Source of the DNA: an uncultured Pseudomonadota bacterium
GTDB lineage: Bacteria; Myxococcota_A; UBA796; SXON01
Direction of reading: 5' to 3'
Assembly: GCA_903900265.1 (NCBI GenBank)
Contig: CAIUMM010000111.1
Span: forward strand, 87,229-151,228
Length of the DNA: 64,000 nucleotides
Shown here: piece by piece, positions 1 to 9,056 of the stretch
Numbering within the stretch: the first letter of the stretch is position 1
Layout of the letters: each line of letters opens with the position of its first letter
Made by a program: the position numbers and the translations under genes
The notes under the pieces: model-generated
The model's database searches: none
What the model was told of the DNA's origin: nothing
What the model saw: only the letters and a program-made list of their open reading frames with translations

Positions 1-36
1 CGTCGGGCGCTGCTGACCACGCTGGCCCTGCTGTGA
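1..36 (+). CDS. 3' end of an upstream gene (partial)
   Basis: The first 36 bases read as an open frame ending in TGA four bases before the transglutaminase start. Only 11 residues are visible, a Leu/Ala-rich tail, so function cannot be read from sequence. DUF58-domain proteins often precede TgpA-like transglutaminases, so a DUF58 protein is possible, but this is only inference from common gene order. Confidence 0.4.
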   Translation, partial: RRALLTTLALL

Positions 37-40
37 TCCC

Positions 41-1966
41 ATGAAGTTAGGCGGACCCCTGCTGCTGATCGTGCTCGCGCTCGATCTCGTCGGGCTTTTT
101 GTGAGCGGTGGGCTGGCGGGGTTCATCGGGCTCGTCGCCATCGCCGGCGTGCTGATCCCTGCGCCACGCGTGAGCGCTCGAGCGCTGATCCCGGTGCACA
201 TCGCCGCGCTCACCGGCCTCGCTGGCCTCGCGTTTGTGGGCGATTCGCAGGACGGACTCGCCGTGCTCGTAGGATGGCTGCTGGTCCATCGGGTCTGGAC
301 TGGCGCCGGCCGCACCGACGCGCGCCTCAGCCTTTTGTTGGGGACCCTGCTGCTGCTCTTAGGATGCCTGCGCACCGAGAGCCTCGCGATGGCGCCGGTG
401 TTGGCCGCGCTCGCCTGTTTGGTGCCCGCGTCGCTGTTGCGCATCGAGGTGGGACCGGAGCTGCGCTTCGGATGGCGCAGCGTCGTCACCGGCGTGGCGG
501 TCACAGTGGGAGCCTGCGGGCTATTTTTCCTACTCCCCCGTTTGAACGCCGGCTACCTCGCCACGCACACGGGCTCTACAGCCGCCTCCGAGGTGCTGTT
601 AGGCGACGACCAGAACGACGTGCGCGGCGACCAAGCGGTGGTCATGCACGTCGAGGTCACGACGCTCGCCGGCATCCCCGTCCCAGGCCCGTTCTACCTG
701 CGTGGTCGGGGGCTGGATCAGTTCGACGGCGCCCGCTGGACCGCGACGCTCCCCACGCAGCGCGCAAGAAGGGCCAGCGACGCCCAAAGCGCGCTCACCG
801 CCGACGCTCAAGCGGACGTCGAGCTCGCTCCCGCCGCAGACAATGTCGTCTTCGCGCCCTTCGAAGCGCTAGACATCACCGGCATCGGCACGGTGTTTCA
901 GGACGGCGACGGCGCGTTCTTCCATCACGAAGGCGGACGCGGCACCCGCTACCGCGCGTTGTTGCGGCGCGGCGCAGGCACGATGCCCGCGCTCGACGCG
1001 CACACGCAGCAGGTGTTGACGCAGCTGCCGACGCTCGACCCGCGCGTCGAAGAGCTCGCCCGCTCGATCGCGCCGGATGAGACAGATCCGGTGCGCATCG
1101 CGTCGGCGATGGAGGACTACCTCTCTCAGAACCTGAGCTACCTCGCAAACCCGCCGCCACCGGAGGGAGACCCGCTCTCCAGCTTCCTGTTCGTGCGCAA
1201 GGCCGGCCACTGCGAGTACTTCGCGACCGCGCTCGCCGTGATGCTCCGCGTGCGCGGGGTTCCGACCCGGCTGGGCACCGGCTACTGGTCGGGCGAGCTG
1301 GAGCCTGACGGGCCGCGCATCATCGTGCGCGGCGCCCACGCCCACGCGTGGACCGAGGTTCCCACCCCGACCGGTTGGCAGATCTTCGACGCCTCCCCGG
1401 TCGATGGCTTGCCCTCCAACACCCCGCCGGGCGCGTTGGCTTGGCTCGTCGGGATCCAAGGCCGATGGTCCCAATGGGTGCTGGAGTACGATCTTGGCGA
1501 TCAGGCCGACGGCCTCGAGACCATCGGTCGCAGCGCGGCCGCCGCCACCGGTCAGGCTCAACCGCAGTGGGCGGCGGGCACCGGCCTCGTCGTCACGTTT
1601 GTGATCCTCGGCGTCGGGTACTTCGTCGCCAGCCTGATCCAGCTGCTGACCGGCGTCGCGGTGGTTCAGAAGCGTGGGGCGCCGCGCGATCCGCTCGCAA
1701 AGGTCGCGCTCCGCGCGCGAGCCCGCCTGATCCCGGTAGGTGTAGACGCGCCCGACCTTCCGCTCGGATTGCTACCGGAACGGCTGCCCGAGCCCGTCGC
1801 CAGCGCGCTGCGACGGGTCGCGGATGCGGTGCACGCCGGGAAATACGGCAACACCCCGGTGGCTGAAGCGCTGCGGCAGGCCCGTGACGCCGAGGCCGAT
1901 CTGAGCAAGGCGGTGCGCGCGCTTCAAGCCGAGCAGACCAAACAGCGGCGCGCAGCATCGCCCTAG
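41..1966 (+). CDS. TgpA-like membrane transglutaminase
   Basis: This 641-residue protein has a hydrophobic N-terminal half with about five membrane segments (residues 1-170), a periplasmic transglutaminase-like core and a further membrane helix near residues 515-540. The Cys-His-Asp triad is visible: Cys391 in GHCEYFATA, His435 in AHAHAWTEV and Asp450 in FDASP. This is the DUF3488/TgpA architecture, a membrane-anchored papain-fold protein of unsettled substrate. The C-terminal 100 residues resemble the usual DUF4129-type cytosolic tail. The ATG lies four bases after the preceding stop, so the two genes are probably co-transcribed. The family call is firm; substrate and reaction are not known. 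Confidence 0.85.
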   Translation: MKLGGPLLLIVLALDLVGLFVSGGLAGFIGLVAIAGVLIPAPRVSARALIPVHIAALTGLAGLAFVGDSQDGLAVLVGWLLVHRVWTGAGRTDARLSLLLGTLLLLLGCLRTESLAMAPVLAALACLVPASLLRIEVGPELRFGWRSVVTGVAVTVGACGLFFLLPRLNAGYLATHTGSTAASEVLLGDDQNDVRGDQAVVMHVEVTTLAGIPVPGPFYLRGRGLDQFDGARWTATLPTQRARRASDAQSALTADAQADVELAPAADNVVFAPFEALDITGIGTVFQDGDGAFFHHEGGRGTRYRALLRRGAGTMPALDAHTQQVLTQLPTLDPRVEELARSIAPDETDPVRIASAMEDYLSQNLSYLANPPPPEGDPLSSFLFVRKAGHCEYFATALAVMLRVRGVPTRLGTGYWSGELEPDGPRIIVRGAHAHAWTEVPTPTGWQIFDASPVDGLPSNTPPGALAWLVGIQGRWSQWVLEYDLGDQADGLETIGRSAAAATGQAQPQWAAGTGLVVTFVILGVGYFVASLIQLLTGVAVVQKRGAPRDPLAKVALRARARLIPVGVDAPDLPLGLLPERLPEPVASALRRVADAVHAGKYGNTPVAEALRQARDAEADLSKAVRALQAEQTKQRRAASP

Positions 1967-2050
1967 CCCAGCTATCGCCCCGCGCGATCCGACTCCCCAA
2001 GCAAACAATCGCACGCCGAATCGCTACGGACCCCAAAGCAAGGCTAAGCT

Positions 2051-3601
2051 ATGCGCCCTCGCGGATCCCTGATGCTGCTCCTCGCGCTCCTCGCCTGCCA
2101 CGACACCACGATCAAGGTTGGCGGCGGAATTGACTCTCCGACCGGCGGAACCGACTCCACCGACACGGTCTCGGGCGACGACACCGCCACCGACGCGCCC
2201 CCGATCGCGTTGATCGCCGCGCTCGGCCCCGCCAGCGCCGGGAGCCCGCTCACGCTGGACGGCTCCGGCTCCTATGATCCCGACGGCGACGCGCTGACCG
2301 CATATGCGTGGGCCTGCGGGGACGGCCAGAACGCCACCGGATCCCGGGCGACGCTGACCTTCGCGGCCGGCGTCCAGACCTGCACCTTGCTCGTCACCGC
2401 CAACGGCGGCCTCACCGGCACCACCTCCGCCACGTTCACCGTCAGCGACGTCGCTGCGCCGCGCGCGAAGTGGACCGTGCTGGTGTTCATGAACGGCGAC
2501 AACGACCTCGAGGAGTGGGCGCTCGGCGACATGAACGAGATGGAGCAGATCGGCTCGACCGACGAGGTGAACTTCATCGTCCAGATCGATCGCAGCCCCG
2601 ACTACTCGCGCCTCGATGGAGACTGGACCGGCACCCGCCGCTTCCGCGCCGAGGCCGACACCTCCACGCGCAGCATCGGCTCGCCGGTGCTCGAAGATCT
2701 CGGCGAGACCGACGCCGGGGATCCCCAGACGATCATCGACTTTGCGGAATGGGGAATCCAGCGGTTTCCCGCCGACCACTACATGCTGATCCTCTGGGAT
2801 CACGGCTGGGGCTGGTCGATCCGCGCCGATGAAACCAGCGCGCTTCAAAAAGGCATCTCATGGGACGAATCGACCAACTCAGACATCTCGCCGGCGGACG
2901 GTGAGCTGCTCCAAATCGTCGACGCCGTAGATGCGCGCATCGGCGGCAAGCTCGACGTGCTCGGGATGGACGCCTGCACGATGGCCAACTGGGAGATCGC
3001 CCAGCAGCTCCGCGATGACGTCAACGTCTACCTCGCGTCGCAGGACTACGAAGGCAGCGATGGCTACGACTACACCGGGTTTTCCGACCTCACCGCCAAC
3101 CCCTCGCTCGACGCCGCCGGGCTCGCGAGCTCGGTCGCGCTGCACTTCCATGAGATCCCCGACAGCACGATGGGCGCGATCGACCTCAGTCACATGGACG
3201 CGGTCACCGCAGGACTCAACAACGTCGCCGATGCGTTGCTCCAGAGCGAGGATCCCGCCGCGATGTTCACCCTCGCCGCAGCCGACGCGCAGGGCTTTGA
3301 CGGCAGCCGCTCTACCGACCACGACCTCGCCGACATGCTCGACAAGCTCGCCGCGATGGACGCGACCGCAGACGGGGCCGACCCCGCCACGGCGGCGATC
3401 GTCGCTGCAGCGCTCGACGCACGCAGCGCCCTCGATGACGCGATCATCGTCAACTACAATCAGGGCGGACGCGTGAAGGACGCCAACGGCCTGTCGCTCT
3501 ACAGCCCGGTTCAAGGTAGGGTCGACAACAGCTGGTTTACCGCCACCTGGGCCGCCGAGACGACCTGGGGCGACTTTCTGAAGGCAGCGAGAGGGCGTTG
3601 A
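2051..3601 (+). CDS. C11 (clostripain-like) cysteine protease lipoprotein with PKD-like domain
   Basis: The 516-residue product begins with a lipoprotein signal peptide (LALLAC, lipid-anchor Cys16), a Thr/Asp/Ser-rich tether (about 25-55) and a PKD-like Ig domain (about 58-135). The peptidase C11 catalytic domain follows. Its dyad is His251 in LWDHGWGW and Cys309 in GMDACTM, matching the clostripain family, which cleaves after basic residues. It is expected on the periplasmic or outer face of the envelope. Its stop shares one base with the ATG of the next gene (TGATG), so the two are coupled. Substrate is unknown; secreted protein processing or feeding are possibilities. Confidence 0.87.
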   Translation: MRPRGSLMLLLALLACHDTTIKVGGGIDSPTGGTDSTDTVSGDDTATDAPPIALIAALGPASAGSPLTLDGSGSYDPDGDALTAYAWACGDGQNATGSRATLTFAAGVQTCTLLVTANGGLTGTTSATFTVSDVAAPRAKWTVLVFMNGDNDLEEWALGDMNEMEQIGSTDEVNFIVQIDRSPDYSRLDGDWTGTRRFRAEADTSTRSIGSPVLEDLGETDAGDPQTIIDFAEWGIQRFPADHYMLILWDHGWGWSIRADETSALQKGISWDESTNSDISPADGELLQIVDAVDARIGGKLDVLGMDACTMANWEIAQQLRDDVNVYLASQDYEGSDGYDYTGFSDLTANPSLDAAGLASSVALHFHEIPDSTMGAIDLSHMDAVTAGLNNVADALLQSEDPAAMFTLAAADAQGFDGSRSTDHDLADMLDKLAAMDATADGADPATAAIVAAALDARSALDDAIIVNYNQGGRVKDANGLSLYSPVQGRVDNSWFTATWAAETTWGDFLKAARGR

Positions 3602-5160
3602 TGGCGACCGGAATCGAGGACGCGCTGAGCGAGCAGACCCTGTCGGGGTTGCTGCGCCGTGCGGCCCACCTGTGGCCCCAGCAGCGCGCGCTCATCGACG
3701 AGCGACGGGTATGGACCTGGTCCGAGCTCGACGCCGAGGTGGATCAGGTCGCGTGCCTGTTCGAAGCCTGCGGCATCCAACCCGGCGATCCCATCGGGTT
3801 CTTGCTGGTGAAGCGAGCCGAGGTGGTGATCGGCTTTCTCGCCTGCGCGCGCATGGGCGCCGTGCAGGTGCCGGTCAACTTCAAGCTGCATCCCGATCAA
3901 GTCTCCGATCAGTTCACCACCGCCGGCATCCGCGCCGTCCTGACCGAGCCACAGCACGACGCGCTCCTCCGCCACCTGCTGCCGCTGCTGCCCGATCCTC
4001 GACAGATCATTCATCTCGACGCCCCGGCCCGCAACGGCAGCACCAGCTGGGCCAGTCATGCGGAGTATGTCGGCAAACGCTCGACGTTCGCGGACTCGCC
4101 GGACACCGTCTGCTACTACAACTACACGTCGGGCTCGACCGGGCGCCCCAAGGGCGCGAGCACGACGTCGCGGAACATCATCGTCAACGCGATCGCCACG
4201 TCTGAGGGCCTCGGCTTCCTGCCGGAAGACGTCTACATGGGCATGTTCAGCGTGTTCGCGCACCCGCACGAGCTGTTTCATCGGTCGCTGCTGTTCGGCG
4301 GCGCGTTCGTCGTGGTGGACTCGCTGAACCCGCGGATGGTGGCCGACGCCATCAACCAGCATGGGATCAGCTGGATGATGGGCGTGCCCAGCTTCTACGA
4401 GATGCTGTTGGACTACATCGAGTCCAGCGGCACGCGGCTGCCGACGCTGCGGGTGCTCGAGGCCGGCGGCGCCTACGTGGCTCCGGAGACCCTCCAACGC
4501 ATGGAAGCTTCGTTCAACGCGCGCTTCCTGCCAGTCTGGGGATGCACCGAAGCCTCGGGCGTGGGCCTCGGCATGCTCGCCGACGGGCCGCGGCGCTCCG
4601 GAAGCACCGGAAAGCCAATCCCCACCTACGATATCCGCATCGTGACCGAGTCCGGAGCCGAGGCCGCCCCCGGAGAGCCCGGCGAGCTGTGGATCCGCGG
4701 CCCCTCGGTGGTCTCGCACTACGTCAACATGCCCGGCGAGACGTCCGCGCAGTTTCAGGACGGCTGGTACGCGACCAGCGATCTGGTGACCCGCGACGAA
4801 GACGGCTTCGTCTACTTTACCGGACGTCGGTCAGAGATGCTGAAGATCGGCGGAATCCGCGTATTTCCGCTGGAGATCGAGCAGGTCATCCAGCAGCACC
4901 CGGAGGTGCGTGACGTCGTGGTCGTGCGCGCCGAAGAGCGGCTGCGCGGCGAGATCGCCCGCGCGATCGTCACCACCCGCCCCGGATCTACGTTGAACGC
5001 CCGAAGCGTCCAAGCCTACTGCCGCGATCGCATGGCGTTGTATAAGGTCCCGCGCATCGTCGAGTTCTGGTCGGAGATCCCCAAGATCCCGAACGGAAAA
5101 ATCGACAAGAAAGCGGTGATCGCCGCGCCGGTCAACCCCGAGCGCGACGACCGCCGATGA
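3601..5160 (+). CDS. Class I adenylate-forming ligase (acyl-CoA synthetase-like)
   Basis: The 519-residue enzyme has the ANL superfamily AMP-binding signature at residues 172-187 (YTSGSTGRPKG, Lys184) and the C-terminal catalytic lysine in PNGK (Lys500). It should activate a carboxylic acid as acyl-AMP and pass it to CoA or a carrier protein. I use ATG 3601 rather than the in-frame TTG one codon upstream, because the ATG makes the usual TGATG coupling. The end overlaps the next acyltransferase gene by ATGA. That pairing suggests it supplies acyl or aryl groups for a lipid acylation step. The exact acid cannot be read from sequence. Confidence 0.85.
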   Translation: MATGIEDALSEQTLSGLLRRAAHLWPQQRALIDERRVWTWSELDAEVDQVACLFEACGIQPGDPIGFLLVKRAEVVIGFLACARMGAVQVPVNFKLHPDQVSDQFTTAGIRAVLTEPQHDALLRHLLPLLPDPRQIIHLDAPARNGSTSWASHAEYVGKRSTFADSPDTVCYYNYTSGSTGRPKGASTTSRNIIVNAIATSEGLGFLPEDVYMGMFSVFAHPHELFHRSLLFGGAFVVVDSLNPRMVADAINQHGISWMMGVPSFYEMLLDYIESSGTRLPTLRVLEAGGAYVAPETLQRMEASFNARFLPVWGCTEASGVGLGMLADGPRRSGSTGKPIPTYDIRIVTESGAEAAPGEPGELWIRGPSVVSHYVNMPGETSAQFQDGWYATSDLVTRDEDGFVYFTGRRSEMLKIGGIRVFPLEIEQVIQQHPEVRDVVVVRAEERLRGEIARAIVTTRPGSTLNARSVQAYCRDRMALYKVPRIVEFWSEIPKIPNGKIDKKAVIAAPVNPERDDRR

Positions 5161-6218
5161 AGCCGACCCAAAACCCCGTGCTGTTGGCGAAAGACCTCGC
5201 GGGCCTCGGGCTGTACTACCCCGGGCAAAAGGCGCTGAACCTGCTCCCCCGCGCTGCGTTGGACGGGCTCGCTCGGCTGGGCGGCGGCGCGGTGCGACGC
5301 ATGGGCGCGGAAGCGATGCGCGACGAGCTGCGGCGCAGTTTTGCAGGCCGGCCCTTACCGCGCAGCGAAGACGCGGTCCTCAAAGACGCCTTCCGCCTCA
5401 CGATGTACAACGAGCTTGAGGTGCTCCGCTACCCGTACCTGAGCCCGCGCACCATCCCCGAGGTGTGTGAGATCGTCGGTCAAGAGCACCTCGACCGGGC
5501 GCGGCTGAAGGGAAAAGGCGCGATCATCCTCATCGGCCACTTCGGCGCGAACCAGATGATCATGCCCGCGTTGGGGCACGTGGGCTACACGATGAGCCAG
5601 CTCTCCGCGCCGCCGCCGGTGTGGGCGGAGATCCTCAAAGAGACGCGCACGACGCCGCTGTGGAAGAAAACCTTGGAGCGGCGCTGGGAGTTGGAGCAGC
5701 TGCTCCCCGTGCAGCACATCAACGTGTTCCGGTTCCTCCGGCCGGCCTTCGATTGCCTGCGCCGGAATGAAGTGCTCGGCCTCGCGTTTGACGGCGGCGG
5801 CGGCCAGAAGTGGGAGACGGTCGACTTTCTAGGACGCCGCGCCAACTTCTCGGTTCAACCCGTACAGATCTGGAAGAAGACCGGCGCTGCCCTGCTGCCC
5901 ACCTACGTGCTGCGGATGCCCGGCGAGCGCCGCCACCGCGTCGTCATCGGCGAGGAGCTGCCGTGGCAGGGCTCTCCCCAAGCCAGCTTGCAAGCGATCG
6001 CCCGGGTCTTTGAGCAATGGGTGTGGCAATGGCCCGAGCACTACCTGCACTTTTTGCAGATGCGTCGCCGCGTGCGCGGCACCGACGTGTTCCCGATGTT
6101 TGATGACTACCCGCCGCTCCCGGGCGGCGGCATGACGGCGGACCAAGCCGACCAGCACCTGCGGCGCGCCGCCAATTGGGACAACGCTTCGCCGACACAA
6201 AGCGCCGCGCCCGGATAG
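5157..6218 (+). CDS. LpxL/HtrB-like lysophospholipid acyltransferase family protein
   Basis: This 353-residue protein matches the bacterial LPLAT/LpxL fold: a His-containing block at residues 127-134 (GHFGANQM), a GGGGQ-containing block near 210, and a later FLGRRANFSVQP block that fits the acceptor site. Family members transfer an acyl chain to lipid A or a related glycolipid at the inner membrane. Here the usual HX4D/E catalytic motif reads HX4Q (His128, Gln133), which is unusual. It overlaps the ligase gene by four bases (ATGA), suggesting that the ligase product is the donor or its precursor. The family is fairly sure; the acceptor is not. Confidence 0.78.
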   Translation: MKPTQNPVLLAKDLAGLGLYYPGQKALNLLPRAALDGLARLGGGAVRRMGAEAMRDELRRSFAGRPLPRSEDAVLKDAFRLTMYNELEVLRYPYLSPRTIPEVCEIVGQEHLDRARLKGKGAIILIGHFGANQMIMPALGHVGYTMSQLSAPPPVWAEILKETRTTPLWKKTLERRWELEQLLPVQHINVFRFLRPAFDCLRRNEVLGLAFDGGGGQKWETVDFLGRRANFSVQPVQIWKKTGAALLPTYVLRMPGERRHRVVIGEELPWQGSPQASLQAIARVFEQWVWQWPEHYLHFLQMRRRVRGTDVFPMFDDYPPLPGGGMTADQADQHLRRAANWDNASPTQSAAPG

Positions 6219-6245
6219 GCTGACTCGCCCGGGATAGTCCTCCAC

Positions 6246-7364
6246 GTGCGCGTACTCCACGTGACTCCGTATTTTCCTCCGACGTGGGCGTACGGCGGCA
6301 TCCCTCGGGTGGTCGTCGCCCTCGCGAGGGCACAGGTGCGCGCGGGCGCCGAGGTCCGCGTGTGGACCACCGACGCCTACTCCAGCTCGGCCCGGGCCGA
6401 CGTAGCGCCGGTGCGCACGCTCCACGGCATCGAGGTGCACACCAGCCGTCTGCTGTCCAACCGGCTCGCCTGGCAGCATCAGCTCTTTCTGCCCGAGGGC
6501 GCTCCGCCGCTCGATGCGGTCGACGTCGTGCATCTGCACGGTCACCGGCACCTGCTGAACGCGCGCGCCTTCCGGGACGCCAGCGCCCGCGGCATCCCGG
6601 TGGTGCAGACCCCGAACGGCACCTTGCCCCGCCACGAACGAAAGATCGGCGCCAAGCGCATCTGGGACGCCCTCATCGACGGCCACGTTCCGCAGCGCGT
6701 AGATGCGCTGGTCGCCACGAGTCGGGCGGAGGTGCGCGACTTCCTGCTGGCCGGCGTGGACGCCGCGCGCATCCGTCGCATCCCCAACGGTCTGGAGCTC
6801 GAAGAGTTCTCCGAGCTTGCGCCGCGAGGCACGTTCCGGAAGGAGATGGGCTGGGGAGACGAGCCGATCGTCGCGTACTTGGGCCAGATCACGCCCCGTA
6901 AAGGCGTGGACCACCTCGTCGCAGCGTGCGCGCGGATCCCCGAGGCGCGCCTCGTGGTGGCCGGGAGCGCACGAGGAATGAAGCTCCCCGCTGGAAACGC
7001 CCACTATCTGGGGACGCTCGAGGGCCAGCAACGGCTGCAGCTGCTCGTAGACGCCGACGTGCTGGTCTACGCTTCGGCGCGCGAGGTGTTCGGCTTGGTC
7101 CCGTTTGAAGGCCTGCTCTGCGGGGCTCCGGTCGTGGTCGGCGGGGACTGCGGCTGCGGCGAGATGATCGCCGAGTCCGGCGCCGGGCTGCTGGTCTCCC
7201 ACGGCGATGTAAGCGCCCTCGCCGACGGCATACGCGCGCTGCTCACCGACCGCGCAAGCGCCCAAGGGATGGTGGCGCGGGGACAAGCGTGGGTGCGCGA
7301 GAACGCAGATGCCAACAGCGTGGCAGCGCGGTACCTCGCGCTCTACACGGAGCTGCTGCGTTGA
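6246..7364 (+). CDS. GT4-family glycosyltransferase
   Basis: The 372-residue protein begins with the group 1 nucleotide-sugar transferase signature (VLHVTPYFPP, then YGGIPRVV). It has the two Rossmann halves of the GT-B fold. The second half shows GQITPRKGVDHLV and the EVFGLVPFEGLLCG block, where the family's nucleotide-sugar-binding EX7E element lies. GT4 enzymes act in the cytoplasm on polysaccharide or glycolipid precursors. The start is GTG at 6246. It follows the acyltransferase gene by 27 bases and its stop overlaps a TTG start of the next gene. Donor and acceptor sugars are not identifiable. Confidence 0.85.
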   Translation: MRVLHVTPYFPPTWAYGGIPRVVVALARAQVRAGAEVRVWTTDAYSSSARADVAPVRTLHGIEVHTSRLLSNRLAWQHQLFLPEGAPPLDAVDVVHLHGHRHLLNARAFRDASARGIPVVQTPNGTLPRHERKIGAKRIWDALIDGHVPQRVDALVATSRAEVRDFLLAGVDAARIRRIPNGLELEEFSELAPRGTFRKEMGWGDEPIVAYLGQITPRKGVDHLVAACARIPEARLVVAGSARGMKLPAGNAHYLGTLEGQQRLQLLVDADVLVYASAREVFGLVPFEGLLCGAPVVVGGDCGCGEMIAESGAGLLVSHGDVSALADGIRALLTDRASAQGMVARGQAWVRENADANSVAARYLALYTELLR

Positions 7365-9007
7365 AAACACGCGCGCTGATCGTCATCGCCTGCGCCGGGC
7401 TAGCGCTGCTGTGGAGCACCGGCCTGAACGCGCCTTTTGTCTACGACGACAAGGTTGAGGTGGTCGGCAACCCGACCATTCGCATCTTCAGCGAGTACAG
7501 CGCGATCCTGCTCTACAACGTGTCGCGGCCAGCGCTGATCGCGACCTACGCGCTGAATTGGTCCCTCGGCGGGCTGAACCCCATCGGCTACCACGCGCTG
7601 TCCATCGCGATTCACCTCGTGAACGTCGTGCTGGTGGGCCTGCTGCTGACCCGCCTGTCCACGCGGACCGGCGCGCAGACGGGCGCGCAGACAGGCGCGC
7701 AGACAGGCGCGCAGACAGGCGCACAGTGGCCCCCGTCGCTGGGATGGATGATCGCCGTGCTCTGGGGCGCGCACCCGATGACCGTGCAGTGCGTGACCTA
7801 CATCACCGGCCGGTCCGACGCCTTGTGCGCGACCTTCTGGCTCGCAGCCTCGCTCGCGTGGCTGAACGGTCGGCAACGCCAAACCCTCGTCTGGATCGCG
7901 GCCGCGCTGTGCACCAAGGAGCTCGCGGTGACGCTGCCGATCTGGCTGTACGTGCTGCGTCGTCCTACGAGGCCGGAGCGGCGCACGCTATCGTTCGCCG
8001 TCGGCTTGATCGCCGCGGGCGCAGCGGTGCGCGTCGCCGTGATGGGCTGGCCGTTCTTGCCCCCGCAACGTTCGTTTCCCGTGCAATGGGCGGCGCAGGG
8101 CGAAGTGACGGCGCGCTACCTCGGACTATGGCTGCTGCCGTACGGGCAAGCGATCTTGCACGACCCGGTGATCGACGGCCCCCGCTTGATGGGGAGCGGC
8201 GCGCTGAGCCTGATCGCGACGGCGCTGACCGGACTGGCGCTGCGTTCAGGATGGCGAGCCCACCGGAGCAACGCCGAAACACCGATGGTCGCGCTAGGAT
8301 GGTTGCTCGTCGTAGGCTGGCTCGCGCCCAGCGGCGCGCTGCCGCTCAAAGAGCTGATGGCGGAGCACCGCGCCTATCTGATCGGCGTTCCGGTGCTCGC
8401 CGCGCTTGGCTACGGCTTGGTGCGGGCGCGGATGCTGGTGCCGGGGGTGGTGATGCTGCTCGCGATGTACAGCACGGTCACGGTGCTACAAAACTACCTC
8501 TGGAACAGTGAAGTTCGCCTTTGGAGCGCAGCGGCGCAGACCTACCCCGCGAGCGCGCTCACTCGGTTCGGCATGGCCGACGCGCTGCGCTTCTCCCAGC
8601 AATGGACCGCGGCCGAGGCGCAGTATCGCACCGTGATCGCGATGGACCCGACCAACGAGGACGCAGCGATCAACCTCGGTATTGTCCTCGCCGAACAGGG
8701 GCGCTCCGACGAGGCCCGCGCCCAGTGGGACGCGGTCGTGCTCGCCAACCGCGAATCGTGCAGCGCCCACAACAACCTCGGCGCGCTCGCGGCGCGCACC
8801 GGGGACCGACTGCAGGCGATGAACGAGTACAACAGCGCCCTGCATTGGTGCCCGGGCGATCCGGTGGCGCTGGTCAACCTCGGCGACCTGTTCTGGGAGC
8901 GGGGCGACACGCAATCGGCGCGCAGCTACTACGAACGCTACCTCACGGTGCTCCCGCACGGCGCAGAGGCCGAGCGCGTCCGGCTGCGCAACGGCCCCGC
9001 CGAGTAG
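7361..9007 (+). CDS. TMTC-like polytopic membrane protein with C-terminal TPRs
   Basis: From a TTG start at 7361 (TTGA overlap with the preceding stop) the product has 548 residues. The start gives a clean first membrane helix; extending upstream would add a non-hydrophobic arm inside the previous gene. Residues 1-380 carry about 9-10 membrane helices with an early YDD motif, as in GT-C glycosyltransferases of the TMTC/DUF1736 type. Residues from about 395 hold four TPR repeats (for example DAAINLGIVLAEQGR). TMTC-like proteins transfer sugars from lipid carriers, which would suit the neighbouring GT4. A five-unit TGAQ tandem repeat interrupts a loop after the third hydrophobic segment. Confidence 0.75.
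   Translation: MKTRALIVIACAGLALLWSTGLNAPFVYDDKVEVVGNPTIRIFSEYSAILLYNVSRPALIATYALNWSLGGLNPIGYHALSIAIHLVNVVLVGLLLTRLSTRTGAQTGAQTGAQTGAQTGAQWPPSLGWMIAVLWGAHPMTVQCVTYITGRSDALCATFWLAASLAWLNGRQRQTLVWIAAALCTKELAVTLPIWLYVLRRPTRPERRTLSFAVGLIAAGAAVRVAVMGWPFLPPQRSFPVQWAAQGEVTARYLGLWLLPYGQAILHDPVIDGPRLMGSGALSLIATALTGLALRSGWRAHRSNAETPMVALGWLLVVGWLAPSGALPLKELMAEHRAYLIGVPVLAALGYGLVRARMLVPGVVMLLAMYSTVTVLQNYLWNSEVRLWSAAAQTYPASALTRFGMADALRFSQQWTAAEAQYRTVIAMDPTNEDAAINLGIVLAEQGRSDEARAQWDAVVLANRESCSAHNNLGALAARTGDRLQAMNEYNSALHWCPGDPVALVNLGDLFWERGDTQSARSYYERYLTVLPHGAEAERVRLRNGPAE
7667..7726 (+). repeat. 12-bp in-frame minisatellite (5 units)
   Basis: Five adjacent 12-base units of the form ACAGGCGCGCAG, with one or two substitutions in the outer units, encode (TGAQ)5 in a loop of the membrane glycosyltransferase-like protein. 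The three inner units differ by at most one base, consistent with recent slippage. Because the unit is a multiple of three, copy changes would alter loop length without shifting frame. Confidence 0.95.
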
Positions 9008-9056
9008 GTCGCCCCTCCCGCGGGTGCACGGCGCGGCGCCCGGTTAGTCGCCGCCG

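Noticed and set aside
5829..7370. A 513-codon minus-strand open frame opposite the acyltransferase and GT4 genes
   Set aside because: His/Arg/Val-rich composition with no motif; both opposite genes are well supported. Typical shadow frame in GC-rich DNA.
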